Origin: Thermus thermophilus HB8
GTDB taxonomy: Bacteria; Deinococcota; Deinococci; Deinococcales; Thermaceae
Length of the DNA: 64,000 bases
NCBI RefSeq assembly: GCF_000091545.1
Contig: NC_006461.1
Location: 135,545-199,544 of the forward strand
Reading direction: 5' to 3'
A program made the translations under genes and the position numbers. The notes under the pieces were generated by a model. That model had not been told where the DNA came from. It saw nothing but the letters and a program-made list of their open reading frames with translations, and searched no databases. Below are positions 49,427 through 58,426 of this stretch, piece by piece (positions within the stretch are counted from its first letter, which is position 1; every line of letters begins with the position of its first letter).

Positions 49427-49840
49427 ATGGAGCGGACCTTCGTCATGATCAAGCCCGACGGCGTGCGCCGGGGCCTTGTGGGGGAGATCCTCGCCCGGTT
49501 TGAGCGCAAGGGGTTCCGCATCGCGGCCCTGAAGCTCATGCAGATCAGCCAGGAGCTGGCGGAGCGGCACTACGCCGAGCACCGGGAAAAGCCCTTCTTC
49601 CCCGGCCTCGTGCGCTTCATCACCTCGGGCCCCGTGGTGGCCATGGTCCTGGAAGGGCCGGGGGTGGTGGCCGAGGTGCGCAAGATGATGGGCGCCACCC
49701 ACCCCAAGGACGCCCTCCCCGGGACCATCCGGGGCGACTTCGCCACCACCATTGACGAGAACGTGATCCACGGCTCCGCCACCCTCGAGGACGCCCAGCG
49801 GGAGATCGCCCTCTTCTTCCGTCCCGAGGAGCTCCTTTAA
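49427..49840 (+). CDS. ndk: Nucleoside diphosphate kinase
   Basis: 137 residues. It equalises NTP pools by a phosphohistidine intermediate. Motifs: TFVMIKPDGVRRGLVGEI and ENVIHGSATLEDAQREI, with the catalytic His in VIHGS. A TAGACT box is 9 bases before the ATG. A copy of the dispersed hairpin element follows the stop. Confidence 0.97.
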   Translation: MERTFVMIKPDGVRRGLVGEILARFERKGFRIAALKLMQISQELAERHYAEHREKPFFPGLVRFITSGPVVAMVLEGPGVVAEVRKMMGATHPKDALPGTIRGDFATTIDENVIHGSATLEDAQREIALFFRPEELL

Positions 49841-49842
49841 CA

Positions 49843-49870
49843 CCCCATGCTGGCTTGCGCCCGCATGGGG
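49843..49870. repeat. Dispersed palindromic element, copy 3
   Basis: CCCCATGCTGGC - TTGC - GCCCGCATGGGG: one mismatch from perfect. It starts 2 bases after the ndk stop and lies between convergent ndk and NYN genes. A second stem, AAGCGCCTCC (49878-49887) with GGAGGCGCTT (49918-49927), follows and overlaps the NYN stop. Confidence 0.85.
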
Positions 49871-49925
49871 GCCCCCAAAGCGCCTCCTCCCGCCCGGGCT
49901 CGGGCGCCCCGAGGGGCGGAGGCGC

Positions 49926-50471
49926 TTAGGCCTCTTCCTCCGGGGAGGCCGGGCTCACCTGGGCCCTAAGGCGCTCCCAGGGGAAGTCGTCCAGAGGGTA
50001 GAAGTGGTCCGCCTGCTGGGCCAGCCGGTGGGAGGAGAGGGCGTGGAAGGTGGTGTTCTCCACCTGCTTGCCCAGGTCCTGCACCACCCGCACCACCTCG
50101 GCGAAGTCCCCGTCCCCCGAGACCAGCACGGCGATGTCGTAGGCGTTGACGAAGGCGAGGCGGAGCATGTCCACGGCGATCTGGATGTCCACCCCCTTCT
50201 CCACGAACCCGTCCGCCCGCCGCTCCAGCCGTCCCAGGCGGACGGTCACGTAGGGCACCCGCTTCAGGTAGTTGAGGAAGCTCTGGTGGGCCTTGGCGGC
50301 GGGGTCTTCCGGGGGAAGGGGGGCGTTGTAGTAGTAGGCCCGAAGAAGCTTCCGCCCCGCGGTGAGCAGGGTGATGAACTCCACGAAGTTGAGGCGGTAG
50401 TCTGAACCCAGGTGCTGAACCAACCCCTTGTATAGGTTGGAGCCGTCTATAAAGATGGCCACCCTTTCCAT
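49926..50471 (-). CDS. NYN-domain (LabA/DUF88) putative ribonuclease
   Basis: 181 residues of a PIN-like fold: Asp in VAIFIDGSNLYKGL, VDIQIAVDMLRLA and the pair in VLVSGDGDFAEVV form the acidic metal site. NYN proteins cut RNA in several systems. The start ATG follows GGAGG. Upstream lie a TAAACT box (50505-50500) and a longer possible leader. Confidence 0.88.
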   Translation of the reverse strand: MERVAIFIDGSNLYKGLVQHLGSDYRLNFVEFITLLTAGRKLLRAYYYNAPLPPEDPAAKAHQSFLNYLKRVPYVTVRLGRLERRADGFVEKGVDIQIAVDMLRLAFVNAYDIAVLVSGDGDFAEVVRVVQDLGKQVENTTFHALSSHRLAQQADHFYPLDDFPWERLRAQVSPASPEEEA

Positions 50472-50535
50472 AACCCGCCCGCTCCTCCCGGGCCCCCTCA
50501 GTTTACTCCCCCAGGATGAGGAAAAGCATAGCCCA

Positions 50536-50623
50536 CCGCTCCCTTGAGCGGCGGGGGCGGGATAAACGTTGGCTTAGCCCTTAAGGGCGGGGGCATCCTA
50601 CCACAGCCTGCCCATGAGCGCAA
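50536..50623 (-). promoter_or_regulatory. Intergenic region with a strong promoter and a hairpin upstream of the NYN gene
   Basis: The 172-base gap between folB and the NYN gene contains TTGCGC (50623-50618), 17 bp, TAGGAT (50600-50595) on the minus strand, and downstream a 10-bp stem CCCGCCGCTC/GAGCGGTGGG near 50553-50532 followed by TATGCTTTT. Either this is the terminator of folP-folB, or a structured leader or small RNA of about 80-120 bases that reads into the NYN gene. Confidence 0.4.
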
Positions 50624-50643
50624 GATGAGGGGAAGAAACGCCC

Positions 50644-51000
50644 TCAAATACGGGATTTTTGCGTTTCGGCGTAGACGTCCCGAAAAACCCCGGGGATGGG
50701 GGCGTGGGGCTTGTGGACCCGGACCCGAACCGCCTGGAGGCGGGGAAAGGCCTTTAGGAGCTCCTCCGCCAAATGGTCCGCCAGGGCCTCAATGAGGTAG
50801 AAGCGGCGGTGGCGCACCGCCTCCTCCACCAGGGCGTAGACGGCGGCGTAGTCCACGGTCTCCTCCAGCCTGTCCCCCTTGCCCTCAAAGGGCACGGAAA
50901 GCCAGAGGTCCACCACGAACCGGGCCCCAAGCCGCCCCTCCTCGGGCATGACCCCGTGGCGCCCGTAGAACTCAAGCCCGAGAAGGGCGATCTCCCCCAT
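50644..51000 (-). CDS. folB: Dihydroneopterin aldolase
   Basis: 118 residues. Splits dihydroneopterin to 6-hydroxymethyl-dihydropterin in folate synthesis. LLGLEFYGRHGVMPEEGRLGARFVVD at the N-terminus and EALADHLAEELL with the pterin-binding Glu are typical, as is the catalytic Lys in RVHKPHAP. Its ATG lies 29 bases inside folP, so the two are coupled. Confidence 0.93.
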   Translation of the reverse strand: MGEIALLGLEFYGRHGVMPEEGRLGARFVVDLWLSVPFEGKGDRLEETVDYAAVYALVEEAVRHRRFYLIEALADHLAEELLKAFPRLQAVRVRVHKPHAPIPGVFRDVYAETQKSRI

Positions 51001-51817
51001 ACAGCGCCTCCCAAACCCCAAGGGCCTCCCGGTGGGCCCGCACGTCGTGGACCCGAAGCAACCTCACCCCCTTCATCACGGCGAAGAGGTGGGCGGCCAC
51101 GGAGCCGTGGACCCTCTGGGCCGGGTCCTCCACCCCGGAAAGCTCCCCGATGGTGCGCTTGCGGGAAAGCCCCACCAAGACCGGGTGGCCCAGGGCCACG
51201 ATCTCGTCCAGGCGGCGGAGGAGGGCGAGGTTGTGCTCCAAGAGCTTCCCGAAGCCGAACCCCGGGTCCAGGACCACCTGGGGCACCCCTGCGCTTAGGG
51301 CCCTTCTCGCCTGGGCCTCGAGGAAGGCCTTGACCTCGGCCACCACGTCCCGGTAGCGGGCGTGGGCCATCATGGTGGCCGGGTCCGGCACCGGCATGTG
51401 CATGACCACGGCGGCCACCCCGTGGCGGGCGGCCAGGGCCACCATGCGCTCGTCGCGAAGCCCGGTGACGTCGTTCAGAAGGTGGGCCCCAAGCTTTAGG
51501 GCCTCCTCGGCCACCTCGGGCTTGCGGGTGTCCACGCTCACCGGCACCCCCAGGGAAAGGACCGCCTCGAGGACGGGAAGAAGCCTCCGCTTCTCCTCCT
51601 CCACGGGCACAGGCGCCGCCCCAGGGCGGGTGGACTCGGCCCCCAAATCCAGAATGTCCGCCCCCTCGGCCACCATCTCCCGGGCCCGCTCAAGGGCCCG
51701 CTCCGGGTCCAAGTACCGGCCCCCGTCGGAGAAGGAATCGGGGGTGAGGTTCAGCACCCCAAGGAGCCGCACCCGGTCCAGGTCCAGGGCCCGGTCCCGA
51801 AGCCAGAGCGTCCGCAC
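50972..51817 (-). CDS. folP: Dihydropteroate synthase
   Basis: 281 residues. Condenses the pterin pyrophosphate with p-aminobenzoate; target of sulfonamides. Signatures: LGVLNLTPDSFSDGGRYLD, ILDLGAESTRPGA, VSVDTRKPEVAEEA, LDPGFGFGKLLEHN. GTG 51817 was chosen because a perfect TATAAT (51830-51825) lies 7 bases upstream (leaderless); longer frames cross the promoter. Confidence 0.95.
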   Translation of the reverse strand: MRTLWLRDRALDLDRVRLLGVLNLTPDSFSDGGRYLDPERALERAREMVAEGADILDLGAESTRPGAAPVPVEEEKRRLLPVLEAVLSLGVPVSVDTRKPEVAEEALKLGAHLLNDVTGLRDERMVALAARHGVAAVVMHMPVPDPATMMAHARYRDVVAEVKAFLEAQARRALSAGVPQVVLDPGFGFGKLLEHNLALLRRLDEIVALGHPVLVGLSRKRTIGELSGVEDPAQRVHGSVAAHLFAVMKGVRLLRVHDVRAHREALGVWEALYGGDRPSRA

Positions 51818-51824
51818 AGGAGGG

Positions 51825-51833
51825 ATTATAGTG
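51825..51833. promoter_or_regulatory. Overlapping divergent -10 boxes of folP and the UspA gene
   Basis: TATAAT on the minus strand (51830-51825) and TATAGT on the plus strand (51828-51833) share three bases. folP is leaderless, while the uspA-like gene has AAGGAGGTG before ATG 51855. Confidence 0.55.
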
Positions 51834-51854
51834 GGTCCTAAAGGAGGTGCGCCC

Positions 51855-52694
51855 ATGAGGCTTCTCGCCGCCCTAGACTTCGGCCTGACCCACGAGAGCG
51901 TGGTGGCCACGGCCCGGGCCCTGGCCCCCGCCTTGGGCCTCGAGGCCCACCTGGTCCACGTGATCCCCGACCCCTACTTCCAGGGCCTGGCCCACCGCTT
52001 CCCCGACCTCGCCCCCCTTCTCCGGGAGGCCCTGGACCGGGTGGAGGCCCGGGTGCGGGAGGCCTTGGGGGCCACGGGGCTTAAGGCCCGGGTCTTAAGG
52101 GGGCTTCCCGCCTTCGCCGTGGGCGGGGAGGCCGCCCGGGCCAAGCTCGTGGTCCTGGGCCAGACGGGGGACGACCCCCTGGAGCGCCTGGCCCGGGGAG
52201 GGCTTGCCCGCTACCTCCTCCACCGGGGGGAGGCCCCCGTCCTCCTCGTCCCCCCGGAAAGGCCCCTCACGGCGGTGAGGCGGATCGGCGTGGGGCTGGA
52301 CGAAAGCGACGCCAGCCTCGCCGCCTTCCGCCTGGCCCTCAGCTGGAAGGAGGCCCTGGGCGCCGAGGTCCTGGGCCTCCACCTGGTGAGCGGGGAAGGG
52401 GGGTGCTGCTACCCCACCTACCTGGACCCCAAAGGCCTCTCCCTCGCCGAGGTCCTGGAGAAGGCCGAGGCCTTCCTAAGGGCGCGCTACACCCCCCTGG
52501 ACCGGCTTCTCGTCACCAAGGGGGAGGACGAGGCCGACCTCGTGGAGCTCGCCCGCCGGGAAAAGCTGGACCTCCTCGTCCTCGGCTCCAAGGCCAAGCG
52601 CACCTGGCGCAGGCGCCTGGGCGGCACGGTGGAGGCGGCCCTGCAGCGGACCGACCTCCCCCTCCTCGTGGTCCCCGAGGCCACGGTCTGGTAG
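51855..52694 (+). CDS. Tandem universal stress protein (UspA)
   Basis: 279 residues with two Usp domains. Each begins with a beta strand (MRLLAALDFGLTHESVVATA; VRRIGVGLDESDASLAAFRLAL) and ends with the nucleotide-binding region (LVVLGQTGDDPLERLARGGLARYLLHRGEAPVLLVP; LLVLGSKAKRTWRRRLGGTVEAALQRTDLPLLVVP). The second half keeps a G-x2-G-x9-G-S/T-like ATP motif. ATG 51855 is behind AAGGAGGTG. Confidence 0.9.
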   Translation: MRLLAALDFGLTHESVVATARALAPALGLEAHLVHVIPDPYFQGLAHRFPDLAPLLREALDRVEARVREALGATGLKARVLRGLPAFAVGGEAARAKLVVLGQTGDDPLERLARGGLARYLLHRGEAPVLLVPPERPLTAVRRIGVGLDESDASLAAFRLALSWKEALGAEVLGLHLVSGEGGCCYPTYLDPKGLSLAEVLEKAEAFLRARYTPLDRLLVTKGEDEADLVELARREKLDLLVLGSKAKRTWRRRLGGTVEAALQRTDLPLLVVPEATVW

Positions 52695-52704
52695 GCTTGG
52701 GGCC

Positions 52705-53913
52705 ATGCGCCACGGGCCCTCGTGGTTCCTGCGCCTCTCCGCCTACTGGTTCGCCACCAGCTTCAAGTGGTTCCTGGTCCTCCTCGTCCTCCTCCCGGCC
52801 AAGGTGGCGGAGGTCTCCCCCCCGGAGGAGAAGGCCTCGAGGCTCGGCTTCCTCTTCGGCCTGGGGGCGGTGATGGCCATCCTGGGGCCGCCCGTGATGG
52901 GCTACCTCTCGGACCGCCTGGGCCGGAGGAGGCCCTTTCTCCTTTGGGGGAGCCTCCTCACCGCCTTCGCCCTCCTCCTCCTGGTCCACGCGCCGAGCTA
53001 CACGGCGCTCCTTTTCGCCTACCTCCTCCTCCAGGTGGCGGACGACCTGGCCACGGGGCCCTATAGCGCCTTGATCCCCGACCTGGTGCCCAAGGGGGAA
53101 CGGGGGGCCGCCTCGGGGTACATGGGGGTGCTGCAGGTCTCGGGGCAGGTCCTGGCGGGCGCGGTGGGCTTCCTCCTTCCCCTCGCCCCCCAGGCCTACC
53201 TGGCCGCCCTCCTCAACCTCCTAGGGGCGGCCTTAAGCCTCTCCCTCGTCCCCGACCGCCTCCCCAAGGCCAACCCGAGGCCCTTCCTCAAGGCCATGGC
53301 CGCCCCGTGGCGGGACCGGGACTTCCTCCTCGTCTACCTCACCCGCTTCCTGGTGATGCTGGGCTTCTACCTGGCCCAGACCTACCTGCAGTACTACCTG
53401 GCCGACGTGGTGCGAAGCTTCCAAGCCCTGGGGCGGACCCTCACGGAAGCGCCCTTCCAGGCGGTGGCCCTCCTGGGCCTCCTCATCTCCTTGGGGGCCG
53501 CCCTCGCCAGCGTCCCCGCGGGGCGGGCCTCGGACCGCCTGGGCCGGAAGCCCCTCATCTACCTCTCGGGGGCGGGGCTTGGCCTCCTCATGCCCTTCCT
53601 CCTCCTCTTCCCCCGCTACGACCTCCTCCTCGCCCTGGCCCTCGTCTTCGGCCTCTTCTACGGGGTCTACCTGGCGGTGGACTGGGCCTTGGTGGCGGAC
53701 GTCCTCAAAGACCCCGAGGCCCACGCCACGGACATGGGCCTGTGGCAGACCGCCATCGTGGTGCCCCAGGTCCTGGCGGGGGCCTTTGGCCGGCCTCTGG
53801 ACCTTCTGAACGCCCAGACCCCCGGCCTCGGCTACCAGGTGCTCTACCTCCTCGCCGCCCTCTTCTTCCTGCTCGGGGCCTTCGGGGTGGCCGGGGTGCG
53901 GCGGAGCCGGTGA
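52705..53913 (+). CDS. Major facilitator superfamily transporter
   Basis: 402 residues, about 12 hydrophobic helices. MFS loop motifs GYLSDRLGRRRPFLLWG and AGRASDRLGRKPLIYLSG occur after helices 2 and 8. It resembles sugar-cation symporters (GPH) or drug exporters; no substrate motif is decisive. ATG lies 7 bases after TAGGCT (leaderless), 11 bases after the uspA stop. Confidence 0.9.
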   Translation: MRHGPSWFLRLSAYWFATSFKWFLVLLVLLPAKVAEVSPPEEKASRLGFLFGLGAVMAILGPPVMGYLSDRLGRRRPFLLWGSLLTAFALLLLVHAPSYTALLFAYLLLQVADDLATGPYSALIPDLVPKGERGAASGYMGVLQVSGQVLAGAVGFLLPLAPQAYLAALLNLLGAALSLSLVPDRLPKANPRPFLKAMAAPWRDRDFLLVYLTRFLVMLGFYLAQTYLQYYLADVVRSFQALGRTLTEAPFQAVALLGLLISLGAALASVPAGRASDRLGRKPLIYLSGAGLGLLMPFLLLFPRYDLLLALALVFGLFYGVYLAVDWALVADVLKDPEAHATDMGLWQTAIVVPQVLAGAFGRPLDLLNAQTPGLGYQVLYLLAALFFLLGAFGVAGVRRSR

Positions 53914-53956
53914 GGCCGGGGGGCGCATAGCCCGAAAACGCCTTAAGAAAGCCGCG

Positions 53957-53985
53957 TTGACAGGCCTCGCCCCCCTAGGTAGGAT
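53957..53985 (+). promoter_or_regulatory. TRAP operon promoter
   Basis: TTGACA (53957-53962), 17-bp spacer, TAGGAT (53980-53985); Shine-Dalgarno GGGAGG at 54002-54007. Confidence 0.7.
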
Positions 53986-54015
53986 GGGGCGGGTCTACAC
54001 CGGGAGGTTAAGATT

Positions 54016-54558
54016 ATGCGCGCCCTGCTCGCCCTCTCTAGAGCCATTGACGCCCTAAGCGAAGGCGTGGGCCGGATCATCGTCTGGCTCGTCCTCGCGG
54101 TCTCCCTCCTCTCGGCCGGAAACGCCCTGATGCGCTACGCCTTCCGCTACAGCTCCAACGCCTACCTCGAGGCCCAGTGGTACCTCTTCAGCCTCATCTT
54201 CCTCCTGGGCGGCGCCTACGCCCTCAAGCACAACGCCCACGTGCGCATTGACCTCGTTTACGGGCGCCTCTCCAAGAGGACCCAGGCCTGGATTGACCTG
54301 GTGGGCACCCTCCTCTTCCTCATCCCCATGAGCCTCGGGGTCATCTACCTCTCCTGGGACTGGGTGGCGAACGCCGTGGCCATCCGCGAGATGTCCCCCG
54401 ACGTGGGGGGGCTGCCCCGCTGGCCCATCAAGATCGCCCTGCCCGTGGGGTTCGCCCTTCTCGCCCTCCAGGGCCTCTCCGAGCTCATCAAGCGGCTGGC
54501 CTTTCTGACCGGGCACCTGCCCGACTGGACGCCCGGGGAAGAGGAGGAGGTGGTCTGA
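54016..54558 (+). CDS. dctQ: TRAP transporter small membrane subunit (DctQ family)
   Basis: 180 residues, four transmembrane helices (RIIVWLVLAVSLLSAGNALMR; WYLFSLIFLLGGAYALKHNAHVRIDL; LVGTLLFLIPMSLGVIYLSWDW; ALPVGFALLALQGLSELIK). EAQWYLF and NAHVRIDLVYGRL are family marks. It pairs with DctM, which starts 2 bases after its stop. Confidence 0.93.
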   Translation: MRALLALSRAIDALSEGVGRIIVWLVLAVSLLSAGNALMRYAFRYSSNAYLEAQWYLFSLIFLLGGAYALKHNAHVRIDLVYGRLSKRTQAWIDLVGTLLFLIPMSLGVIYLSWDWVANAVAIREMSPDVGGLPRWPIKIALPVGFALLALQGLSELIKRLAFLTGHLPDWTPGEEEEVV

Positions 54559-54559
54559 G

Positions 54560-56059
54560 GTGGACCTCTACGCCGTCATGCCCCCCCTGATGTTCGCCGC
54601 CCTGGTGGTCTTCCTGCTCTCCGGCTACCCCGTGGCCTTCTCCCTAGGGGCGGTGGGGATCGTCTTCGGCTTCCTGGGCATCGCCCTGGACCTCTTCCCC
54701 CCGGCCCTCCTCAAGGCCATGCCGGACCGCATCTTCGGCATCATGTCCAACCAGCTCCTCCTGGCCATCCCCTTCTTCACCTTCATGGGCATCATCCTGG
54801 AGAAGAGCGGCCTCGCCGAGGACCTCCTGGACACCATGGGCCGCCTCTTCGGTCCCCTAAGGGGCGGGCTCGCCCTCAGCGTGGTCTTCGTGGGGGCCAT
54901 CCTCGCCGCCACCACGGGGGTCGTGGCCGCGAGCGTCATGGCCATGGGCCTCATCTCCCTGCCGGTGATGCTCAAGTACGGCTACAACCCCCGTGTCGCC
55001 AGCGGGGTGATCCTGGGCTCGGCCACCCTGGCCCAGATCATCCCCCCGAGCGTGGTCCTCATCGTGCTGGCCGACCAGCTCGGGGTGAGCGTGGGGGACA
55101 TGTACGTGGCCGCCCTCGTTCCCTCGGCCCTCACCGTGGGCCTCTACTTCCTTTACGTGATCTACCTCGCCCTCTTCCGCCCCCAGTGGGTCCCCGCCCT
55201 GCCCCCCGAGGCGCGGCCCGAGGCGGGGAAGGAGCCCGAGGCCGCCTTCGCCCTCCTCTCCTACCTCCTCGTGGCCGTGGGGTCGTGGAAGCTTGGGGGG
55301 TTCCTCCACCTCCCCGGGTGGCTCGAGGGCCTCGAGGTCCTCTTGGGCCTCGCCCTCTGGACCCTCCTCCTCCTCCCCCGGATCCGGCGAAATCCCCTCC
55401 TCCGCCGGGCCCTCTTCTCCATGGTCCCGCCCCTCGTCCTCATCTTCCTGGTCCTGGGCACGGTCCTCATCGGCCTCGCCACCCCCACGGAGGCCGGGGC
55501 CATGGGGGTGGTGGGGGCCCTCCTCCTCGCCGCCTTGAACCGCCGGCTTTCCTTCCCCGTCCTCTACCAGGCCATGGAGGGCACGGCCAAGCTCACCGCC
55601 TTCGTCATCTTCATCCTCATCGGCTCCACCCTCTTCAGCCTGGTCTTCCGGGGCGTGGACGGGGACCTCTGGGTGGAGGGCTTCCTCACGGGGCTTCCCG
55701 GGGGCGAAGTGGGGTTTATCGTCTTCGTCATGGTTCTCGTCTTTCTCCTGGGCTTCTTCATTGACTTCTTTGAGATCGCCTTCATCGTCCTTCCCCTCCT
55801 CGCCCTCGGCGCCGACGCCTTGAACATTGACAAGGTCTGGTTCGGCCTCCTCGTGGGCGTGAACCTCCAGACCTCCTTCCTCACCCCGCCCTTCGGCTTT
55901 GCCCTCTTCTACCTCCGCAACGTGGCCCCCAAGGAGGTGAAGACGCTGGACATCTACCAAGGCGGCCTTCCCTTCATCGGCCTCCAGCTCCTCGTCCTCG
56001 TCCTCACCTACCTCCTCCAGGAGCCGATCATGGAGTTCGTGCGGAACTTCCGCTTCTAA
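54560..56059 (+). CDS. dctM: TRAP transporter large permease (DctM family)
   Basis: 499 residues, at least 12 hydrophobic segments. It forms the Na+-coupled channel for organic acids delivered by DctP. Typical features are AATTGVVAASVMAMG, SATLAQIIPPSVVLIVLADQLGVSVGDMY and VNLQTSFLTPPFGFALFYLRNVAP. GTG start. Confidence 0.95.
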   Translation: MDLYAVMPPLMFAALVVFLLSGYPVAFSLGAVGIVFGFLGIALDLFPPALLKAMPDRIFGIMSNQLLLAIPFFTFMGIILEKSGLAEDLLDTMGRLFGPLRGGLALSVVFVGAILAATTGVVAASVMAMGLISLPVMLKYGYNPRVASGVILGSATLAQIIPPSVVLIVLADQLGVSVGDMYVAALVPSALTVGLYFLYVIYLALFRPQWVPALPPEARPEAGKEPEAAFALLSYLLVAVGSWKLGGFLHLPGWLEGLEVLLGLALWTLLLLPRIRRNPLLRRALFSMVPPLVLIFLVLGTVLIGLATPTEAGAMGVVGALLLAALNRRLSFPVLYQAMEGTAKLTAFVIFILIGSTLFSLVFRGVDGDLWVEGFLTGLPGGEVGFIVFVMVLVFLLGFFIDFFEIAFIVLPLLALGADALNIDKVWFGLLVGVNLQTSFLTPPFGFALFYLRNVAPKEVKTLDIYQGGLPFIGLQLLVLVLTYLLQEPIMEFVRNFRF

Positions 56060-56082
56060 GGACCGCGGCGAAGCACTGCAAA

Positions 56083-56110
56083 AGGCCCCCAGGGCAAGCC
56101 CTGGGGGCCT
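56083..56110. terminator. Bidirectional terminator between dctM and dctP
   Basis: AGGCCCCCAGGG (56083-56094) and CCCTGGGGGCCT (56099-56110) form a perfect 12-bp stem with a 4-base loop; the minus strand continues TTTTGC. Confidence 0.85.
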
Positions 56111-56125
56111 CGGCCTTCGCCCGGA

Positions 56126-57205
<1,080 letters not shown>

Positions 57206-57238
57206 CTTTATTCACCTCCCCTAAGGGTGTCCGCCGGG

Positions 57239-57267
57239 ATCATACCCCAAACGCCGCGTTTGGGCAA
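57239..57267 (-). promoter_or_regulatory. dctP promoter with a 19-bp palindromic operator
   Basis: TTGCCC (57267-57262), 17 bp, TATGAT (57244-57239). CCCAAACGC (57246-57254) and GCGTTTGGG (57256-57264) are perfect inverted repeats around one base, filling the spacer and overlapping the -35. A repressor here would exclude polymerase. No regulator gene adjoins. Confidence 0.65.
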
Positions 57268-57271
57268 GCCC

Positions 57272-57751
57272 CTAGCGGACGTAAAAGTAGGTCTCGGCCA
57301 CGTCGTAGGCCCTCGCCCCCGAGGCCTCCACGTAGAGGCGGAGCCTCGCGTCCCAGTCGGTGTAGCGGCCCTCGAGGCGGACCCGGCTTGAGGGGGGGCT
57401 TTGGGTGTAGACCGCCCGCACCCGGTGGAGGCCCCGGGGCGGGGTGAGGGTGTAGCGGTAGGGCCCGGGAGGCAGGACGTGGGTGCCCCGAGAAAGGTGG
57501 AAGCGGTCCAGCTCGTAGGTGTAGCCGTCCGGGTCCTGCACCACCAGGCTCACCCAGCCCGGGCGGTCCAGGGTGAGGAAGAAGCGCACCTCCTCCCCCA
57601 CGAAGTAGGTGGCCCCCCGCCCCCGGTCGGGCTCAAAGCGCAGGATCGCCCCGCCGAAGTCCACCCGGTAGGTCACGGAAAGGCCCTCCGGGTAAAGGGT
57701 CAGGGTGCAGGCGGAAAGGAAGGCCGCAAGGGCCAGAAGGAAAACCCGCAT
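57272..57751 (-). CDS. Lipoprotein with DUF4384-like domain
   Basis: 159 residues. A lipoprotein signal ends in the lipobox LSAC (Cys15). The mature part is beta-rich: GATYFVGEEVRFFLTLDRPGWVSLVVQDPDGYTYELDRFHLSRGTHVLP resembles DUF4384 domains found in surface proteins and kinase-linked lipoproteins. ATG 57751 is preceded by GAGGTGGG; earlier in-frame starts would spoil the signal. Role unknown. Confidence 0.78.
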   Translation of the reverse strand: MRVFLLALAAFLSACTLTLYPEGLSVTYRVDFGGAILRFEPDRGRGATYFVGEEVRFFLTLDRPGWVSLVVQDPDGYTYELDRFHLSRGTHVLPPGPYRYTLTPPRGLHRVRAVYTQSPPSSRVRLEGRYTDWDARLRLYVEASGARAYDVAETYFYVR

Positions 57752-57790
57752 ACCGCCCACCTCTTCCCCTAAGTTTAGGCCCAAAAGGGC

Positions 57791-58402
57791 CTAAGGAGCT
57801 TCAGGAAACCTTAAGGGAGCCTGGGCCACGGGGGCGAAGCGCTTCCGGTGGACGGGGCTAGGCCCTAAGGCGAGGAGGGCCTCCTGGTGCTCCTGGGTGC
57901 CGTAGCCCTTGTGCCGGGCGAAGCCGTAGCCCGGGTAGAGGCGGTCCAGCTCGTCCATGATCCGGTCCCGGTGGACCTTGGCCAGGATGCTCGCCGCGGC
58001 CACCGTGGGGCTTTTCTCGTCCGCCTTGGGCGGGGAGAGGAGGGGAAGGGGGGTGGGAAGGGGGAGGTAGTCGGTGACGAGGGCCTCCGGGGCGAGGGGG
58101 AGGGAGAGGAGGGCCCTCTCCGCCGCGAGGAGGGTGGCCTTGAGGACCCCAAGCCGGTCCACCTCCGCCGCCTCCGCCACCCCCAGGGCAAAGGCCAGGG
58201 CCACCTCCTTGACCTTCTCCGCCAGGCGCTCCCTCGCCTTTGGGGAGAGGAGCTTGGAGTCCCGGAAGGGGTACTCCCCCGGGGGCAGGACCACCGCCCC
58301 CACCACGATGGGCCCCGCCCAGGCCCCCCTCCCCGCCTCGTCCAGACCGGCCACGAGGAGGCCTTTTCGCCAAAAGGGAGCTTCCAAGGGCCCTTCGGCC
58401 AT
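57791..58402 (-). CDS. rnhB: Ribonuclease HII
   Basis: 203 residues. Removes ribonucleotides from DNA and RNA from hybrids. Catalytic residues are in GLDEAGRGAWAGPIVVGAVVL (Asp-Glu), VTDYLPLP (Asp) and HRDRIMDELD (Asp); the tail KGYGTQEHQEALLALGPSPVHRKRF is typical. A TATAAG box lies 8 bases before the ATG (leaderless). Confidence 0.96.
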   Translation of the reverse strand: MAEGPLEAPFWRKGLLVAGLDEAGRGAWAGPIVVGAVVLPPGEYPFRDSKLLSPKARERLAEKVKEVALAFALGVAEAAEVDRLGVLKATLLAAERALLSLPLAPEALVTDYLPLPTPLPLLSPPKADEKSPTVAAASILAKVHRDRIMDELDRLYPGYGFARHKGYGTQEHQEALLALGPSPVHRKRFAPVAQAPLRFPEAP

Positions 58403-58410
58403 GGGGCCAT

Positions 58411-58420
58411 CTTATACGCT
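58411..58420. promoter_or_regulatory. Overlapping divergent -10 boxes of rnhB and the esterase gene
   Basis: TATAAG on the minus strand (58416-58411) and TATACG (58413-58418) or TACGCT (58415-58420) on the plus strand. Both genes begin 6-8 bases away, so both transcripts are leaderless. Confidence 0.5.
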
Positions 58421-58426
58421 TAGGGC

